Source of the DNA: an uncultured Rhodospirillaceae bacterium
Lineage (GTDB): Bacteria; Pseudomonadota; Alphaproteobacteria; Azospirillales; Azospirillaceae
Reading direction: 5' to 3'
NCBI GenBank assembly: GCA_937927415.1
Contig: CALBDS010000059.1
Coordinates: 137,439 to 201,438, forward strand
Length of the DNA stretch: 64,000 nucleotides
Part shown: one piece after another, positions 15,260-23,409 of the stretch
How positions within the stretch are numbered: the stretch's first letter is position 1
Layout of the letters: the number at the start of each line of letters is the position of its first letter
The notes under the pieces: model-generated
The model's database searches: none
Seen by the model: the letters and a program-made list of their open reading frames with translations, nothing else
What the model was told of the DNA's origin: nothing
Translations under genes and position numbers: made by a program

Positions 15260-16605
15260 TGCGGTTCGGCGCTTCCCCTTCCACCATCGCCCTGCGCCAC
15301 CGTGGTGGGGTGGTTGGTGTCGCCGATCTCGACCGGCGGTGCGATGCCCTGGCCCGGCGGCTGGCCGATCACGACGGCATCGTCGCCGTGCGCGCCGCCG
15401 GTACGCCCGACACCGTGGCGGTGCTGGTGGCCGGGCTGCGGGCCGGGCGTCCGGTGGCCCTGCTGCCCGCCACCGCGACCCCGGCGGAAACCGCGGTCTG
15501 CCGCCGCCTGCTGGGCCGGGCGGTGGAGGTGGATGGGCAGGGAGACGTGCTGTGGTCGGCGGGCGATGTTCCGGCCCGTCATCACGGGGATGCGGCGCTG
15601 ATCCTGTTCACCTCCGGCAGTACGGGCGTGCCGCGGGCGGTGCAGATATCCCGCCGTCACCTGGATTGCCATGTGGAGAACGTCTTCACCACCATCGAAC
15701 TGGCCGATGCCCGCTCCATGGCGGTGTTCGTGCCGCTGTCCTACGCCTTCGGGGTTCTGGGGCAGGTGCTGCCGGCCCTGCGCTTCGGGATCGAAGCGCA
15801 CCTGATGGCGAACGTGGCCGAGGCCCGCGGCGTCATCGAACGGGGGGAGGCGCGCGGCGTGTGGAGTGCGGTTCCCGCCCAGTGGGAAGGGCTGCTGCGC
15901 GCCTGCCGCCCGGAACCGGCCAATTTCGCCGGGATCACCCATGCGGTATCGGCGGGCGCGCCGCTGTTCCCCGACCTGCGCCGCCGGCTGGCCGAGCGGA
16001 TGCCGGCTGCCACCCTCTACAACTCCTATGGCCAGACGGAAGCGGGGCCGCGGCTGCTGGCGATGAACAGCCGCGACCCGCGCTTCTTCGGCTCCGGCAC
16101 CGGCTTTGCCGTGCCCCACGCCGAGTTGTCGCTGGGGCCGGGCGGGGAATTGCGGGCGCGCGGGCCGCTGGTGATGCTGGGCTATCTGGGGGAGGCGGAG
16201 CACCCGGCGGACGGGTGGCACGACACCGGCGATCTGGCGCAGGCGGACGGCGACGGGCTTTTCACCCTGCTGGGCCGCCAGGACGACGTGCGCAAGGTCG
16301 GCGGCACCCGCATCAGCCTGATCGAGGTGGACGAGGCGTTGCGTGCTCTTCCCACCCTGGCCGACGCCGCCGCCGACACCGAAGAGGATGACGTGTACGG
16401 CGCGCGGCTGGTGGCCTATGTGGTCCCGCGCGCAAGTGCGGACGGCCCGCGGGCCGGTGACCTGCGGGACGCGCTGGCGCACACGCTGGCGTGGGCCAAG
16501 GTGCCCCAGCGTTTCTTCGCCCTTCCGGCGTTGCCGCGCACCGCCAACGGCAAGATCCGCCGTCACGCCCTGGCCGGGCAGCGGCTTGAGGCCCGCGAAC
16601 TGTAG
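15259..16605 (+). CDS. acyl/aryl AMP-ligase, compact
   Basis: A 448-residue member of the ANL adenylate-forming superfamily. Core motifs are present: ILFTSGSTGVPRAVQ (P-loop), YNSYGQTEAGP (A5), WHDTGDLA (A7), and GKIRR near the C-terminus with the catalytic lysine. It is 60-100 residues shorter than typical members because the N-terminal subdomain is reduced; the P-loop falls at about residue 115 rather than 160-190. Such compact ligases often load a starter acid on a carrier. It ends the plus-strand arm and converges with the lipoprotein gene, four bases apart, with no hairpin between. Confidence 0.82.
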   Translation: MRFGASPSTIALRHRGGVVGVADLDRRCDALARRLADHDGIVAVRAAGTPDTVAVLVAGLRAGRPVALLPATATPAETAVCRRLLGRAVEVDGQGDVLWSAGDVPARHHGDAALILFTSGSTGVPRAVQISRRHLDCHVENVFTTIELADARSMAVFVPLSYAFGVLGQVLPALRFGIEAHLMANVAEARGVIERGEARGVWSAVPAQWEGLLRACRPEPANFAGITHAVSAGAPLFPDLRRRLAERMPAATLYNSYGQTEAGPRLLAMNSRDPRFFGSGTGFAVPHAELSLGPGGELRARGPLVMLGYLGEAEHPADGWHDTGDLAQADGDGLFTLLGRQDDVRKVGGTRISLIEVDEALRALPTLADAAADTEEDDVYGARLVAYVVPRASADGPRAGDLRDALAHTLAWAKVPQRFFALPALPRTANGKIRRHALAGQRLEAREL

Positions 16606-16608
16606 CGG

Positions 16609-17157
16609 TCAGCAGTCGGGAAACAGGCACCCCCGTTCCCGGTGGGTGGGGAACAGGGCGCGGGTCATATGCCCGATCAGCGCGTCGAAGGCGGGATCGT
16701 CCGCCCCCTTGGGCGCGTCGAGCCAGCCGGTGGCCGACGTCATCGCCCCGCCGCGGCAGAAGGCGCCCATCATCATCAGCGGGCCGGTGGGATCCGGTGC
16801 CCGGGTGGGAATGGGCTGCGCCCCGCACAATTCGGACGCCGTGAGATTGATCGGCGGGTTGAAGGCCAGGGCCACGCGGTAATCCGGCCGCGCCGTCTCG
16901 TTGGGCGTGGTGGTGAACGTGGTGACGACTCCGGGAAGCCGGTTCTGCATGGCTGCGACCACCCGCCGGGCAAACGCCTGCTGATCCCCGCCGAAGGGGT
17001 TGCCGGTGATGGTCACGCGGAAATCCCGCCCCGAGGCGGCATAGGACACTTCATTGATGGAATAGGCCGGTGCCGGCTCGCTGGCGACGACGCGCGGCGT
17101 GTCGGAACACCCCGCCAGCATCCCCGCAACGATGGCAGCCATCACGATTCGCTTCAT
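16609..17157 (-). CDS. predicted lipoprotein of unknown function
   Basis: A 182-residue protein with a lipoprotein signal: positive start MKRIV, hydrophobic core, lipobox LAGC with Cys at about residue 16. The mature part contains RDFRVTITGNPFGGDQQAFARRVVAAMQ, a segment resembling periplasmic proteins with a small alpha/beta domain, and ends with a Cys-rich tail (RGCLFPDC), which may form a disulfide. I do not recognise the family. It should sit in the inner leaflet of the outer membrane or the periplasmic face of the inner membrane. It converges with the AMP-ligase and is transcribed apart from the gene cluster. Confidence 0.75.
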   Translation of the reverse strand: MKRIVMAAIVAGMLAGCSDTPRVVASEPAPAYSINEVSYAASGRDFRVTITGNPFGGDQQAFARRVVAAMQNRLPGVVTTFTTTPNETARPDYRVALAFNPPINLTASELCGAQPIPTRAPDPTGPLMMMGAFCRGGAMTSATGWLDAPKGADDPAFDALIGHMTRALFPTHRERGCLFPDC

Positions 17158-17210
17158 AGCCGTCGTCCTTTTCTAGCCCCTCCCATCTTAAACCACCCCC
17201 TCCCCGGGTT

Positions 17211-17257
17211 CCAAGGGCCGCCGGCCCTTGGTAGGGTCAAGGGACAACGTCCCTTGA
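17211..17257. repeat. two-hairpin intergenic repeat, copy 1
   Basis: Hairpin A has arms 17211-17219 (CCAAGGGCC) and 17223-17231; hairpin B has arms 17237-17245 (TCAAGGGAC) and 17249-17257. Both are perfect 9-bp stems with 3-base loops. A second element with an identical first stem lies at 40117-40173. The preceding GGGTT is shared too. This looks like a dispersed, mobile or structural repeat of the genome in the manner of BIME/REP elements. Confidence 0.7.
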
Positions 17258-17263
17258 ATCCCC

Positions 17264-18466
17264 GTGCCCGCCCTTTTCATATCGATCACCCTCTACGGCT
17301 TCCTCAGCTTCCCCGCCCCTCCCTCAATCCGCTGGGTGGAGGCGGCGGTGGGCTGCCTTCTGCTGATGGTGTCCGGCATCCGCCGCCCGCTGTCCCTGCT
17401 GACGGGCCACGCCGCCGCGGCCGCACCGGACGGCTGGTCGTGCGCCATGGCCCTGTCCTTCCTGTGGCTGGCGTGGGCGCCCCTGCTCCGCGGCCTTGCC
17501 CTGGGGTGGGACGGGGTGATGCGCGACCTGATCCCGTTGGGCTTCCTGTTTCTGCCGCTGATCCTGGTGCCGGTTCTGCGCTCCCACGGCGAACGGGCGG
17601 TCCGCACCCTGGCCGCGGCCCTGACGCTGGCGGGGCTGTTCTTTGCGCTGCGCTGGTGGCGTCAGAACGGCTGGGCGTTCGAGCGGGTGGGGGCGGTGCC
17701 GCTCAGCGATGGGCTGCGCTATTTCCTCAACGCGCCGTCGGTGCTGTTCGCCGGCCTGGCCCTGATCCTGGCGGGGGCGGGTGCCCTGCTGGGCCGGGTG
17801 CGCGGCGGGATCGTGGCGGCGGTGCTGGGGCTGGCGGGCGGGCTTGTGTGCCTGAGCGCCCTGGCCGGGGCAGTCCACCGCATGGCGCTGATCGCGGCAC
17901 TGGCGGCGCTGGTCTGGGCGGCGGTGCGGTGGGTGCGCGGCCCCGTGCTGGCCGTGGCGGTGGTCACAGTTGCCGCGCTGCTGGTGGAAGGCAGCCTGCC
18001 CGCCGCCCTGGCGCAGGCGTGGGAGAAAAGCCGCCAGTACGGCCTGAACGCCCGCGGGGCCGAATTGGAAGCGGTGCTGGTCCAGGCCGGTGATTCCCCG
18101 TGGTCGCTGCTGCTGGGCCAGGGGTGGGGGGCGCTGCTGGCAAACCCGGCGGTCGGGGGGTGGCGGGTGGCCTACACCCACACGCTGGGCGGTTATGCGC
18201 TGTTGAAGGCCGGGATCCTCGGGCTGGCGGCGTTGACGGTCTACTTGCTGGGGCTGGCCCGTTCGGTGCCGGGGCTGGTGCGCCGCCATCCGGCCCTGGC
18301 GGCGGCGGTGCTGCCGCCGCTGGCGGTGTCGCTGACGCTGCACACCAGCTACAAATACCTCGACTCCGGGTTGCTGCTGACGCTGCTGGTGCTGGCCGGG
18401 CAGGCGCCGGTCACAGAGCGTACCGGCGCGCCGCCATCGCCGCCGCCATCCGCAGCGCCGCCATGA
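17264..18466 (+). CDS. O-antigen ligase/polymerase-like membrane protein
   Basis: A 400-residue polytopic protein with roughly ten hydrophobic segments and a larger loop near residues 250-300. That loop contains YGLNARGAELEAVL and, further on, WGALLANPAVGGWRVAYTH followed by TLGGYALLKAGILG. The layout (aliphatic N-terminal helices, long loop with Arg and His, then a glycine-rich helix) is that of the Wzy_C/WaaL family of O-antigen ligases and related polymerases. A GTG at 17264 is the only start that places the first helix at the N-terminus. The last 56 bases overlap the pdxA 3' end on the other strand. No glycosyltransferase genes lie nearby, so its sugar substrate is unknown. Confidence 0.6.
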   Translation: MPALFISITLYGFLSFPAPPSIRWVEAAVGCLLLMVSGIRRPLSLLTGHAAAAAPDGWSCAMALSFLWLAWAPLLRGLALGWDGVMRDLIPLGFLFLPLILVPVLRSHGERAVRTLAAALTLAGLFFALRWWRQNGWAFERVGAVPLSDGLRYFLNAPSVLFAGLALILAGAGALLGRVRGGIVAAVLGLAGGLVCLSALAGAVHRMALIAALAALVWAAVRWVRGPVLAVAVVTVAALLVEGSLPAALAQAWEKSRQYGLNARGAELEAVLVQAGDSPWSLLLGQGWGALLANPAVGGWRVAYTHTLGGYALLKAGILGLAALTVYLLGLARSVPGLVRRHPALAAAVLPPLAVSLTLHTSYKYLDSGLLLTLLVLAGQAPVTERTGAPPSPPPSAAPP

Positions 18467-19427
18467 GGCTGGAGGGGTTGGCCCGCCCGGTCCCGGCGAT
18501 GTCGGTGGCGGTGCCGTGGTCGGGGGAGGTGCGGATGAACGGCAGGCCTAAGGTCACGTTGACCCCGGTGTCGAAATCCACGGTCTTCAGCGGGATCAGC
18601 GCCTGATCGTGGTACATGCACAGCACCGCGTCATAACGGGAGCGGGCGGCGGCATGAAACAAGGTGTCGGCGGGGCGGGGGCCGAAGGCGTCGATCCCGG
18701 CATCCCGCAGGGCGGCGACGGCGGGGGCGATGATGTCGATCTCCTCCCGTCCCATGGCGCCGTTCTCCCCGGCGTGGGGGTTGAGGGCGGCGACGGCCAG
18801 ACGGGGGGATTGGATGCCGAAATCACGGGTCAGTGCTGCCGCCGTCACCCGCCCGCAATGAACGATGGCCGCGGTGGTCAACTGGTCCAGCGCATCGCGC
18901 AGCGAGACGTGGATGGTGACCGGCACCACCCGCAGGTCGGCGGTGGCCAGCATCATCACCGGCTCGTCGCTCATGCCCGCCAGATGGGCCAGATACTCGG
19001 TATGGCCGGGATGGCGGAAGCCGGCGGCGTAGAGCGAGGATTTTTGAATGGGGTTGGTGACCATGCCCGCGGCGCGGCGGGACCGGACCAGATCCACCGC
19101 CCGGTCGATGGCGGCAATCACCGCCGGGCCGTTGGCCGGGTCGGGCTGTCCGGGGACCACCGCGGCGGGCAGGGCCAGCGGCAGCACCGGCAGCGCCTGA
19201 TCGAAGACGGCCACCGCCTGTTCCGGGCTGTCCACCGGGCGGACGGGCACGGCCATGCCCAACTGCCCGGCCAGCCAGCCCAGCCGGGCCGGGTCGTCGA
19301 TGACGACGAACGGCGCCACGGTGGTATCCTGGCGCGCCGCCCACGCCATCAGGGCGAGTTCGCCGCCGACACCCGCCGGTTCACCCATGGTCATCACCAG
19401 AGGAAGGGGCGGGCGTTCGGCGGTCAT
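18411..19427 (-). CDS. pdxA: 4-hydroxythreonine-4-phosphate dehydrogenase
   Basis: A 338-residue PdxA of pyridoxal-phosphate synthesis (DXP-dependent route); it oxidises 4-phosphohydroxy-L-threonine with NAD+. Diagnostic segments are MGEPAGVGGELAL at the N-terminus, TNPIQKSSLYAAG, RHPGHTEYLA, ALNPHAGENGAMG and YHDQALIPLKTV with the metal-binding His, then TSPDHGTATDIAG. It follows surA with a one-base TGATG overlap, the usual surA-pdxA order of many Gram-negatives. The rsmA (ksgA) gene that usually follows is absent; instead the 3' end overlaps a convergent membrane-protein gene by 56 bases. Confidence 0.95.
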   Translation of the reverse strand: MTAERPPLPLVMTMGEPAGVGGELALMAWAARQDTTVAPFVVIDDPARLGWLAGQLGMAVPVRPVDSPEQAVAVFDQALPVLPLALPAAVVPGQPDPANGPAVIAAIDRAVDLVRSRRAAGMVTNPIQKSSLYAAGFRHPGHTEYLAHLAGMSDEPVMMLATADLRVVPVTIHVSLRDALDQLTTAAIVHCGRVTAAALTRDFGIQSPRLAVAALNPHAGENGAMGREEIDIIAPAVAALRDAGIDAFGPRPADTLFHAAARSRYDAVLCMYHDQALIPLKTVDFDTGVNVTLGLPFIRTSPDHGTATDIAGTGRANPSSLMAALRMAAAMAARRYAL

Positions 19428-20890
19428 CAGACGCGATACTCCACGAAGGACGCGCGGCGCAGGTCGCGCAGGTAGCGGCGGGACAGCAACTCCGCCCGCT
19501 CGTTCATCAGCTCCCGCTCGATCTCCTCGCGCGTCGGCATGACGGCGGGGGTGTTGGCGGCCGGCGGCGGTGGGGGCGGCGGGGCTTCGGCCTGCTGCTG
19601 TTCCCGCGGGGGTTCGGGCTGGGTGATGGTGACACCCTGGCGCGAACACACCATCAGCACCACCGAACCGGCACCACCGCTCAGCACCGGGCTGGCCTGC
19701 CCGATGGGGATAACGGCGACGAGCTGGCCCAGTTGCGGCGGCATGTCCTTGATGCGCACGGTGCCCAGGTCGCCCGACTGTTCGATTCCGCTGGCCTTGG
19801 CGCGGGCGGTGAAGTCGGAGCAGCCCTTGACCGACTTGCGCAGTTTTTCCGCCTGCTCGGCGGCGGGCTTGCGCTGTTCGGGGGTTTCCGCCGGGAACAC
19901 GATCTGGATCACATGGGCCTTGGCGTTGGCGGCGATCTCCACCTTGGGCGGTTCACGGCGGACCTGCCGCGGCTGGGGCGGGGGCTGGTTGGCACGGGCC
20001 TGGGCCATTTCGCTGGTGGAACTGCCGAAAGTGCGGCGGTCGCGGACCAGCATGACGTGATACCCGGCGGCGGTGCGCACGGGCGCCGACAACTGGCCGG
20101 GGCGCATGGACTGCAGCGCCGTGTCCAGCTCGTCCGACAGTTCGCCCGGACGCACCCACCCCAGATCGCCGCCGGTCTGGGCGCCGGCCGACTGGGAGAA
20201 CTGACGGGCGACGGCGGCGAAGTTGCCGCCGCGGCGGATATCCTCGATCAGCCGTTCGGCGGCGCGGCGGACCTGATCGTCCTGGCCGGGGTTGTCCACG
20301 GCCAGGAAGATTTCGGCCACCAGATATTCCGGCTTGCCGATGTTGGCCTTGGCGCGCTGGAGGGCGGATTCGACCTCCTCGTCGCCCACCTGCACTTCCT
20401 GGCGGATGCGGCGCTGGACCACTTTCTGCCACGACAGGGCGGACTGGATCTGGCCGTGCAGGGTGGTGGGGCTGATGCCGCGGCTCTTCAGCAGCCCTTC
20501 AAGCTGCTGGCGGTTCATGCGGTTCTGCTGGGCGATGCGGTCGATGGCCTGATTGACCTCGTCCGTGGAGGCGGTGGCGCCGACGCGCTTGGCCTCCTGC
20601 ATCTGGAGCTGTTCGTCCACAAGCTGGCGCAGCACCTGCGACTGGAGCCGCTGGCGCACCTCGGCGTTGTCGGGCAGGCCGGCGTTGAGGAGCATCAGCT
20701 TCAGCCGGGCCTCCACATCCGACACCGACACCGCCTGATCGTTGACGACGGCGGCGATACGCTCCGCCGGGCGGCTGGAAGATGAGGCCGTCCCTTTTTC
20801 GGCGGCAACACTGGGTTGGGCGGCGGACACCCCGACAATGCCCACAACCGCCGCGGCGATGGCGGTCCCGACGGCACGTTTACTGACCAT
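19427..20890 (-). CDS. surA: SurA-type periplasmic chaperone/peptidyl-prolyl isomerase
   Basis: A 487-residue periplasmic protein. A signal peptide occupies about residues 1-30. The SurA N-terminal chaperone domain (about 40-175) starts RIAAVVNDQAVSVSDVEARL, and a parvulin domain (about 185-285) contains GGDLGWVRPGELSDELDTAL. A second, degraded parvulin-like part (about 340-410) includes SGDLGTVRIKDMPPQLGQ. A Pro/Glu-rich stretch (PPREQQQAEAPPPPPPP) precedes the C-terminal helix. It helps outer-membrane proteins to fold. Start at 20890 has GGAAGG ahead, and a good promoter lies 39 bases upstream. It leads pdxA and trails lptG. Confidence 0.92.
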   Translation of the reverse strand: MVSKRAVGTAIAAAVVGIVGVSAAQPSVAAEKGTASSSSRPAERIAAVVNDQAVSVSDVEARLKLMLLNAGLPDNAEVRQRLQSQVLRQLVDEQLQMQEAKRVGATASTDEVNQAIDRIAQQNRMNRQQLEGLLKSRGISPTTLHGQIQSALSWQKVVQRRIRQEVQVGDEEVESALQRAKANIGKPEYLVAEIFLAVDNPGQDDQVRRAAERLIEDIRRGGNFAAVARQFSQSAGAQTGGDLGWVRPGELSDELDTALQSMRPGQLSAPVRTAAGYHVMLVRDRRTFGSSTSEMAQARANQPPPQPRQVRREPPKVEIAANAKAHVIQIVFPAETPEQRKPAAEQAEKLRKSVKGCSDFTARAKASGIEQSGDLGTVRIKDMPPQLGQLVAVIPIGQASPVLSGGAGSVVLMVCSRQGVTITQPEPPREQQQAEAPPPPPPPAANTPAVMPTREEIERELMNERAELLSRRYLRDLRRASFVEYRV

Positions 20891-20928
20891 GGTCCTTCCC
20901 GTTTTCCCGTGTTGCCCTTTGCTACGGC

Positions 20929-20957
20929 TTAATACGGCCCGGCCGCGGGCATTGCAA
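20929..20957 (-). promoter_or_regulatory. sigma-70-type promoter for surA-pdxA
   Basis: Read on the minus strand: -35 TTGCAA at 20957-20952, 17-base spacer, -10 TATTAA at 20934-20929. It lies between lptG and surA, so surA-pdxA can be transcribed apart from lptG. Confidence 0.6.
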
Positions 20958-21004
20958 ACCAACTCTGATAGACTGTTGTTTGTGGTTTTTCGATGGTTTT
21001 CGTA

Positions 21005-22102
21005 TCAGCCGTCTTCCAGATGCAGCAGGACCGCGGTGCCCAGCAGCAGCGTGATGCCCGCCGGCATCCACGCGGCCATGGCCACCGGAATGGTATCGGA
21101 CAGGCCGAAGGTGCGGATGATGTCGGTCAGCATGAACACCACGAAGCCGGTGACGATGCCCCCCGACACCATGATGAGCGTGCCGCCGCGCCGCGGCATG
21201 CGCAGGGAAAAGGCGGCGGCGAACAGCACCATGGAACAGAACAGCAGCGGCTGGGCCAGCAGCGCGTTGTAATGCATCCGGTGGCGGACAGCGGGGAAGC
21301 CGCTGCGCTCCAGGATCTGGATGAAACGGGGCAGATCCCAGAACGAGATGGTTTCCGGCGGGGCGTAGCTTTCCTCGATGGCGGCCATGTCGAATTCGGT
21401 GGGCACGGTGTAGATGGGGGCCATCTGCGGGTCACCCTGGGGCTTATGGATCACCGCGTCGTGCAGTTCCCACCGCCCGCCGTGCAGTATCGCCTTGGGC
21501 GCGTCCACCCGCCCGCGGTAGACGGATTCGTCCTGCCCGAACAGGAAGACGGTGACGTTGGTCAATTCCAGCGTCTGGAACTGCACCGATTCCGCGTGGA
21601 TGAAATAGCGGCCGTCGTCGCCGGTCTGGCGCAGCCACAAGCCGGTGCGGGACACGTCCATCGAACTGCTGCGCAGTTTCAGATAGCGGTTTTCCATCTG
21701 CTCGTAGCGGCCGATGAACACCGCGCCGATGGGGTTGACCGCCATCACCCGCACCGCCCCGATCAGCAGCGCCACGATCAGCACCGGGGTCAGGAACTGC
21801 CACGCGGAAATCCCCACCGCCCGCGCCACCACCAGTTCGTTGGAACGGGTCAGCCGCCAGAAGGTGAACATGCCCGCGAACATGATGACGAAGGGGAAGA
21901 TCTGCTGCCCGATTTCCGGCAGCTTCAGAAACGCCATGTGCAGCACGATCCCGAAGGTGACGTTGGGCTTGTTGCTGGCCCGGCGCAGAAGCTCCACCGT
22001 GTCGAGCAGAAAGATGATTCCCAGAAGGATCGCCAGCAACAGGACGAACCAGAACAGGAATTGCCGGCCGATGTAGCGCGAAAGCGTGGCGGAGGAGTAC
22101 AT
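21005..22102 (-). CDS. lptG: LPS export ABC transporter permease LptG
   Basis: A 365-residue YjgP/YjgQ-family permease. Three N-terminal membrane helices start at LSRYIGRQFLFWFVLLLAIL; a large periplasmic beta-jellyroll follows (about 120-260, including RYEQMENRYLKL and GRWELHDAVIHKPQG), then three C-terminal helices near SMVLFAAAFSLRMPRRGGT. LptF and LptG form the membrane part of the LptBFGC complex that extracts lipopolysaccharide. The second family member, lptF, is not upstream here, and lptD is not between lptG and surA, unlike the frequent alphaproteobacterial order lptF-lptG-lptD-surA-pdxA. The LptG rather than LptF call follows from its position ahead of surA. Confidence 0.88.
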   Translation of the reverse strand: MYSSATLSRYIGRQFLFWFVLLLAILLGIIFLLDTVELLRRASNKPNVTFGIVLHMAFLKLPEIGQQIFPFVIMFAGMFTFWRLTRSNELVVARAVGISAWQFLTPVLIVALLIGAVRVMAVNPIGAVFIGRYEQMENRYLKLRSSSMDVSRTGLWLRQTGDDGRYFIHAESVQFQTLELTNVTVFLFGQDESVYRGRVDAPKAILHGGRWELHDAVIHKPQGDPQMAPIYTVPTEFDMAAIEESYAPPETISFWDLPRFIQILERSGFPAVRHRMHYNALLAQPLLFCSMVLFAAAFSLRMPRRGGTLIMVSGGIVTGFVVFMLTDIIRTFGLSDTIPVAMAAWMPAGITLLLGTAVLLHLEDG

Positions 22103-22243
22103 GATGGTCCGGATCAGGGCGGCGTCGGTCGAAGCGGAAGGCGGTAAGCCGCCACGGCTATGTACCTCCCTTCGCCATCCGAAACAATCGTCATGGGCCG
22201 GCGGCGTCAGCCGGCGTCATGAGTGGAAGGGACGGAGGAACCC

Positions 22244-23395
22244 ATGAACAGGCTGCCGGCCATCCGTGATTTTTCCGCCGAAGCCGCCGATCCAGGGCGC
22301 TTCGCCCCCCTGGACCGCGGCTGGGCCATCGCCGTCGCCGATGTGGTGGGCAGCACCGGGCTGGCCGCCGCCGGGCGGTCCCGCGACGTGAATTTCGTGG
22401 CCGCCGGTGTGGTCGCCGTGCTGGGCACGGTGCTGGCCGACGGCGCCGACGACCGGCCCGCCTGCCAGTTCGGCGGGGATGGCGCCATGGCCGCGGTGCC
22501 GCCCGGCCGGCAGGACGACGCCCGCCGGGCGCTGGCGGCCCTTGCCCATTGGGCGGGGGAATTGGATGTGCCGTTGCGGGTGGGCATGGTGCCGGTGGCC
22601 GCCCTGGCCGACGCCGGGCTGGAGGTGCGGGCGGCGCTGCAGGATTTCGGCAACGGCAACGGCTTCGGCCATTTCCTCGGCAGCGGGGTGGCGGCGGCGG
22701 ATGCGTGGGTCAAGGCCGATTCCCGCTGGCACATCCCGCCCCAAGCCGGCGACCTGCCGGGGCTGGAGGGGCTGTCGTGCCGCTGGAACCCGGTGTCGTC
22801 CCACCGCGGGGTGGTGCTGTGCGTGATCGCCGATCCCCTGCCGGCGGGGGAGGCGGGATTCGCCGTGCTTCAACGCCTGTCGGCGGCGGTCGAAGCGGTG
22901 GTGCCGGTGGCCGCGGCCGCCCCTCTCGGAGATGGCGGGCGGTTGCGGCCGAAATGGCCGCCGTCGTTCCGGTCGCTGTTTCTGGAAAGCCGGGTGGTTT
23001 CCCGCCGCCGCCGTCTGCAGCGGGTGCTGGCCGCCCTCGCCGGCTCGGCCATCATCCGGGTGGTGGACGCGCTTGGCCGCCGGTTGCCGGGGCTGGACAC
23101 CGCGGCCTATCGCCGGGCGCTGGCCGAGCGGTCCGATTATCTGAAGGAAGCGGGCGGGCCGCGTTTCGTGCTGGACGTGACGGAGGCGGAGGCCGCGGCC
23201 ATCGAAGCGGTGCTGGAGCGTTTCGCCCAGGCCGGCGACATCGTTTATGGCACCGCCCGTTCGACGGCCACCACCATCACCTGCCTGGTGGGCGATTTTG
23301 CCGCCGACCGCCACGTCCATTTCGTGGACGGGGCGGATCTGGGATTCTGGCGGGCGTCGGTGGTGCTGAAGGAGCGGCGGGCGGCCCTTGGCTGA
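22244..23395 (+). CDS. DUF3095-type adenylate-cyclase-like protein
   Basis: A 383-residue cytoplasmic protein. The N-terminal half (about 25-170) carries class III nucleotidyl-cyclase-like elements: IAVADVVGSTGLA, with the metal-binding Asp where cyclases have DI-x-GST, and CQFGGDGAMAAV, corresponding to the GGDG strand. The C-terminal half contains ALAERSDYLKEAGGPRF and ITCLVGDFAADRHVHFVDG, features of the DUF3095 family. The start at 22244 has GGAGG five bases ahead. No cyclic-nucleotide protein is adjacent, but a cNMP-binding-domain protein lies 4 kb downstream in the hydrogenase operon. Cyclase activity is unproven for this family. Confidence 0.75.
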   Translation: MNRLPAIRDFSAEAADPGRFAPLDRGWAIAVADVVGSTGLAAAGRSRDVNFVAAGVVAVLGTVLADGADDRPACQFGGDGAMAAVPPGRQDDARRALAALAHWAGELDVPLRVGMVPVAALADAGLEVRAALQDFGNGNGFGHFLGSGVAAADAWVKADSRWHIPPQAGDLPGLEGLSCRWNPVSSHRGVVLCVIADPLPAGEAGFAVLQRLSAAVEAVVPVAAAAPLGDGGRLRPKWPPSFRSLFLESRVVSRRRRLQRVLAALAGSAIIRVVDALGRRLPGLDTAAYRRALAERSDYLKEAGGPRFVLDVTEAEAAAIEAVLERFAQAGDIVYGTARSTATTITCLVGDFAADRHVHFVDGADLGFWRASVVLKERRAALG

Positions 23396-23409
23396 GGCCG
23401 GGCCGCCGG

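Noticed and set aside
6510..16605. Standard aryl-polyene cluster
   Set aside because: Core type II enzymes fit, but the ammonia lyase, LolA-like carrier, MMPL exporter and ApeH/ApeP-type gene set are missing, and the GcvT-like and Dap genes do not belong to it.
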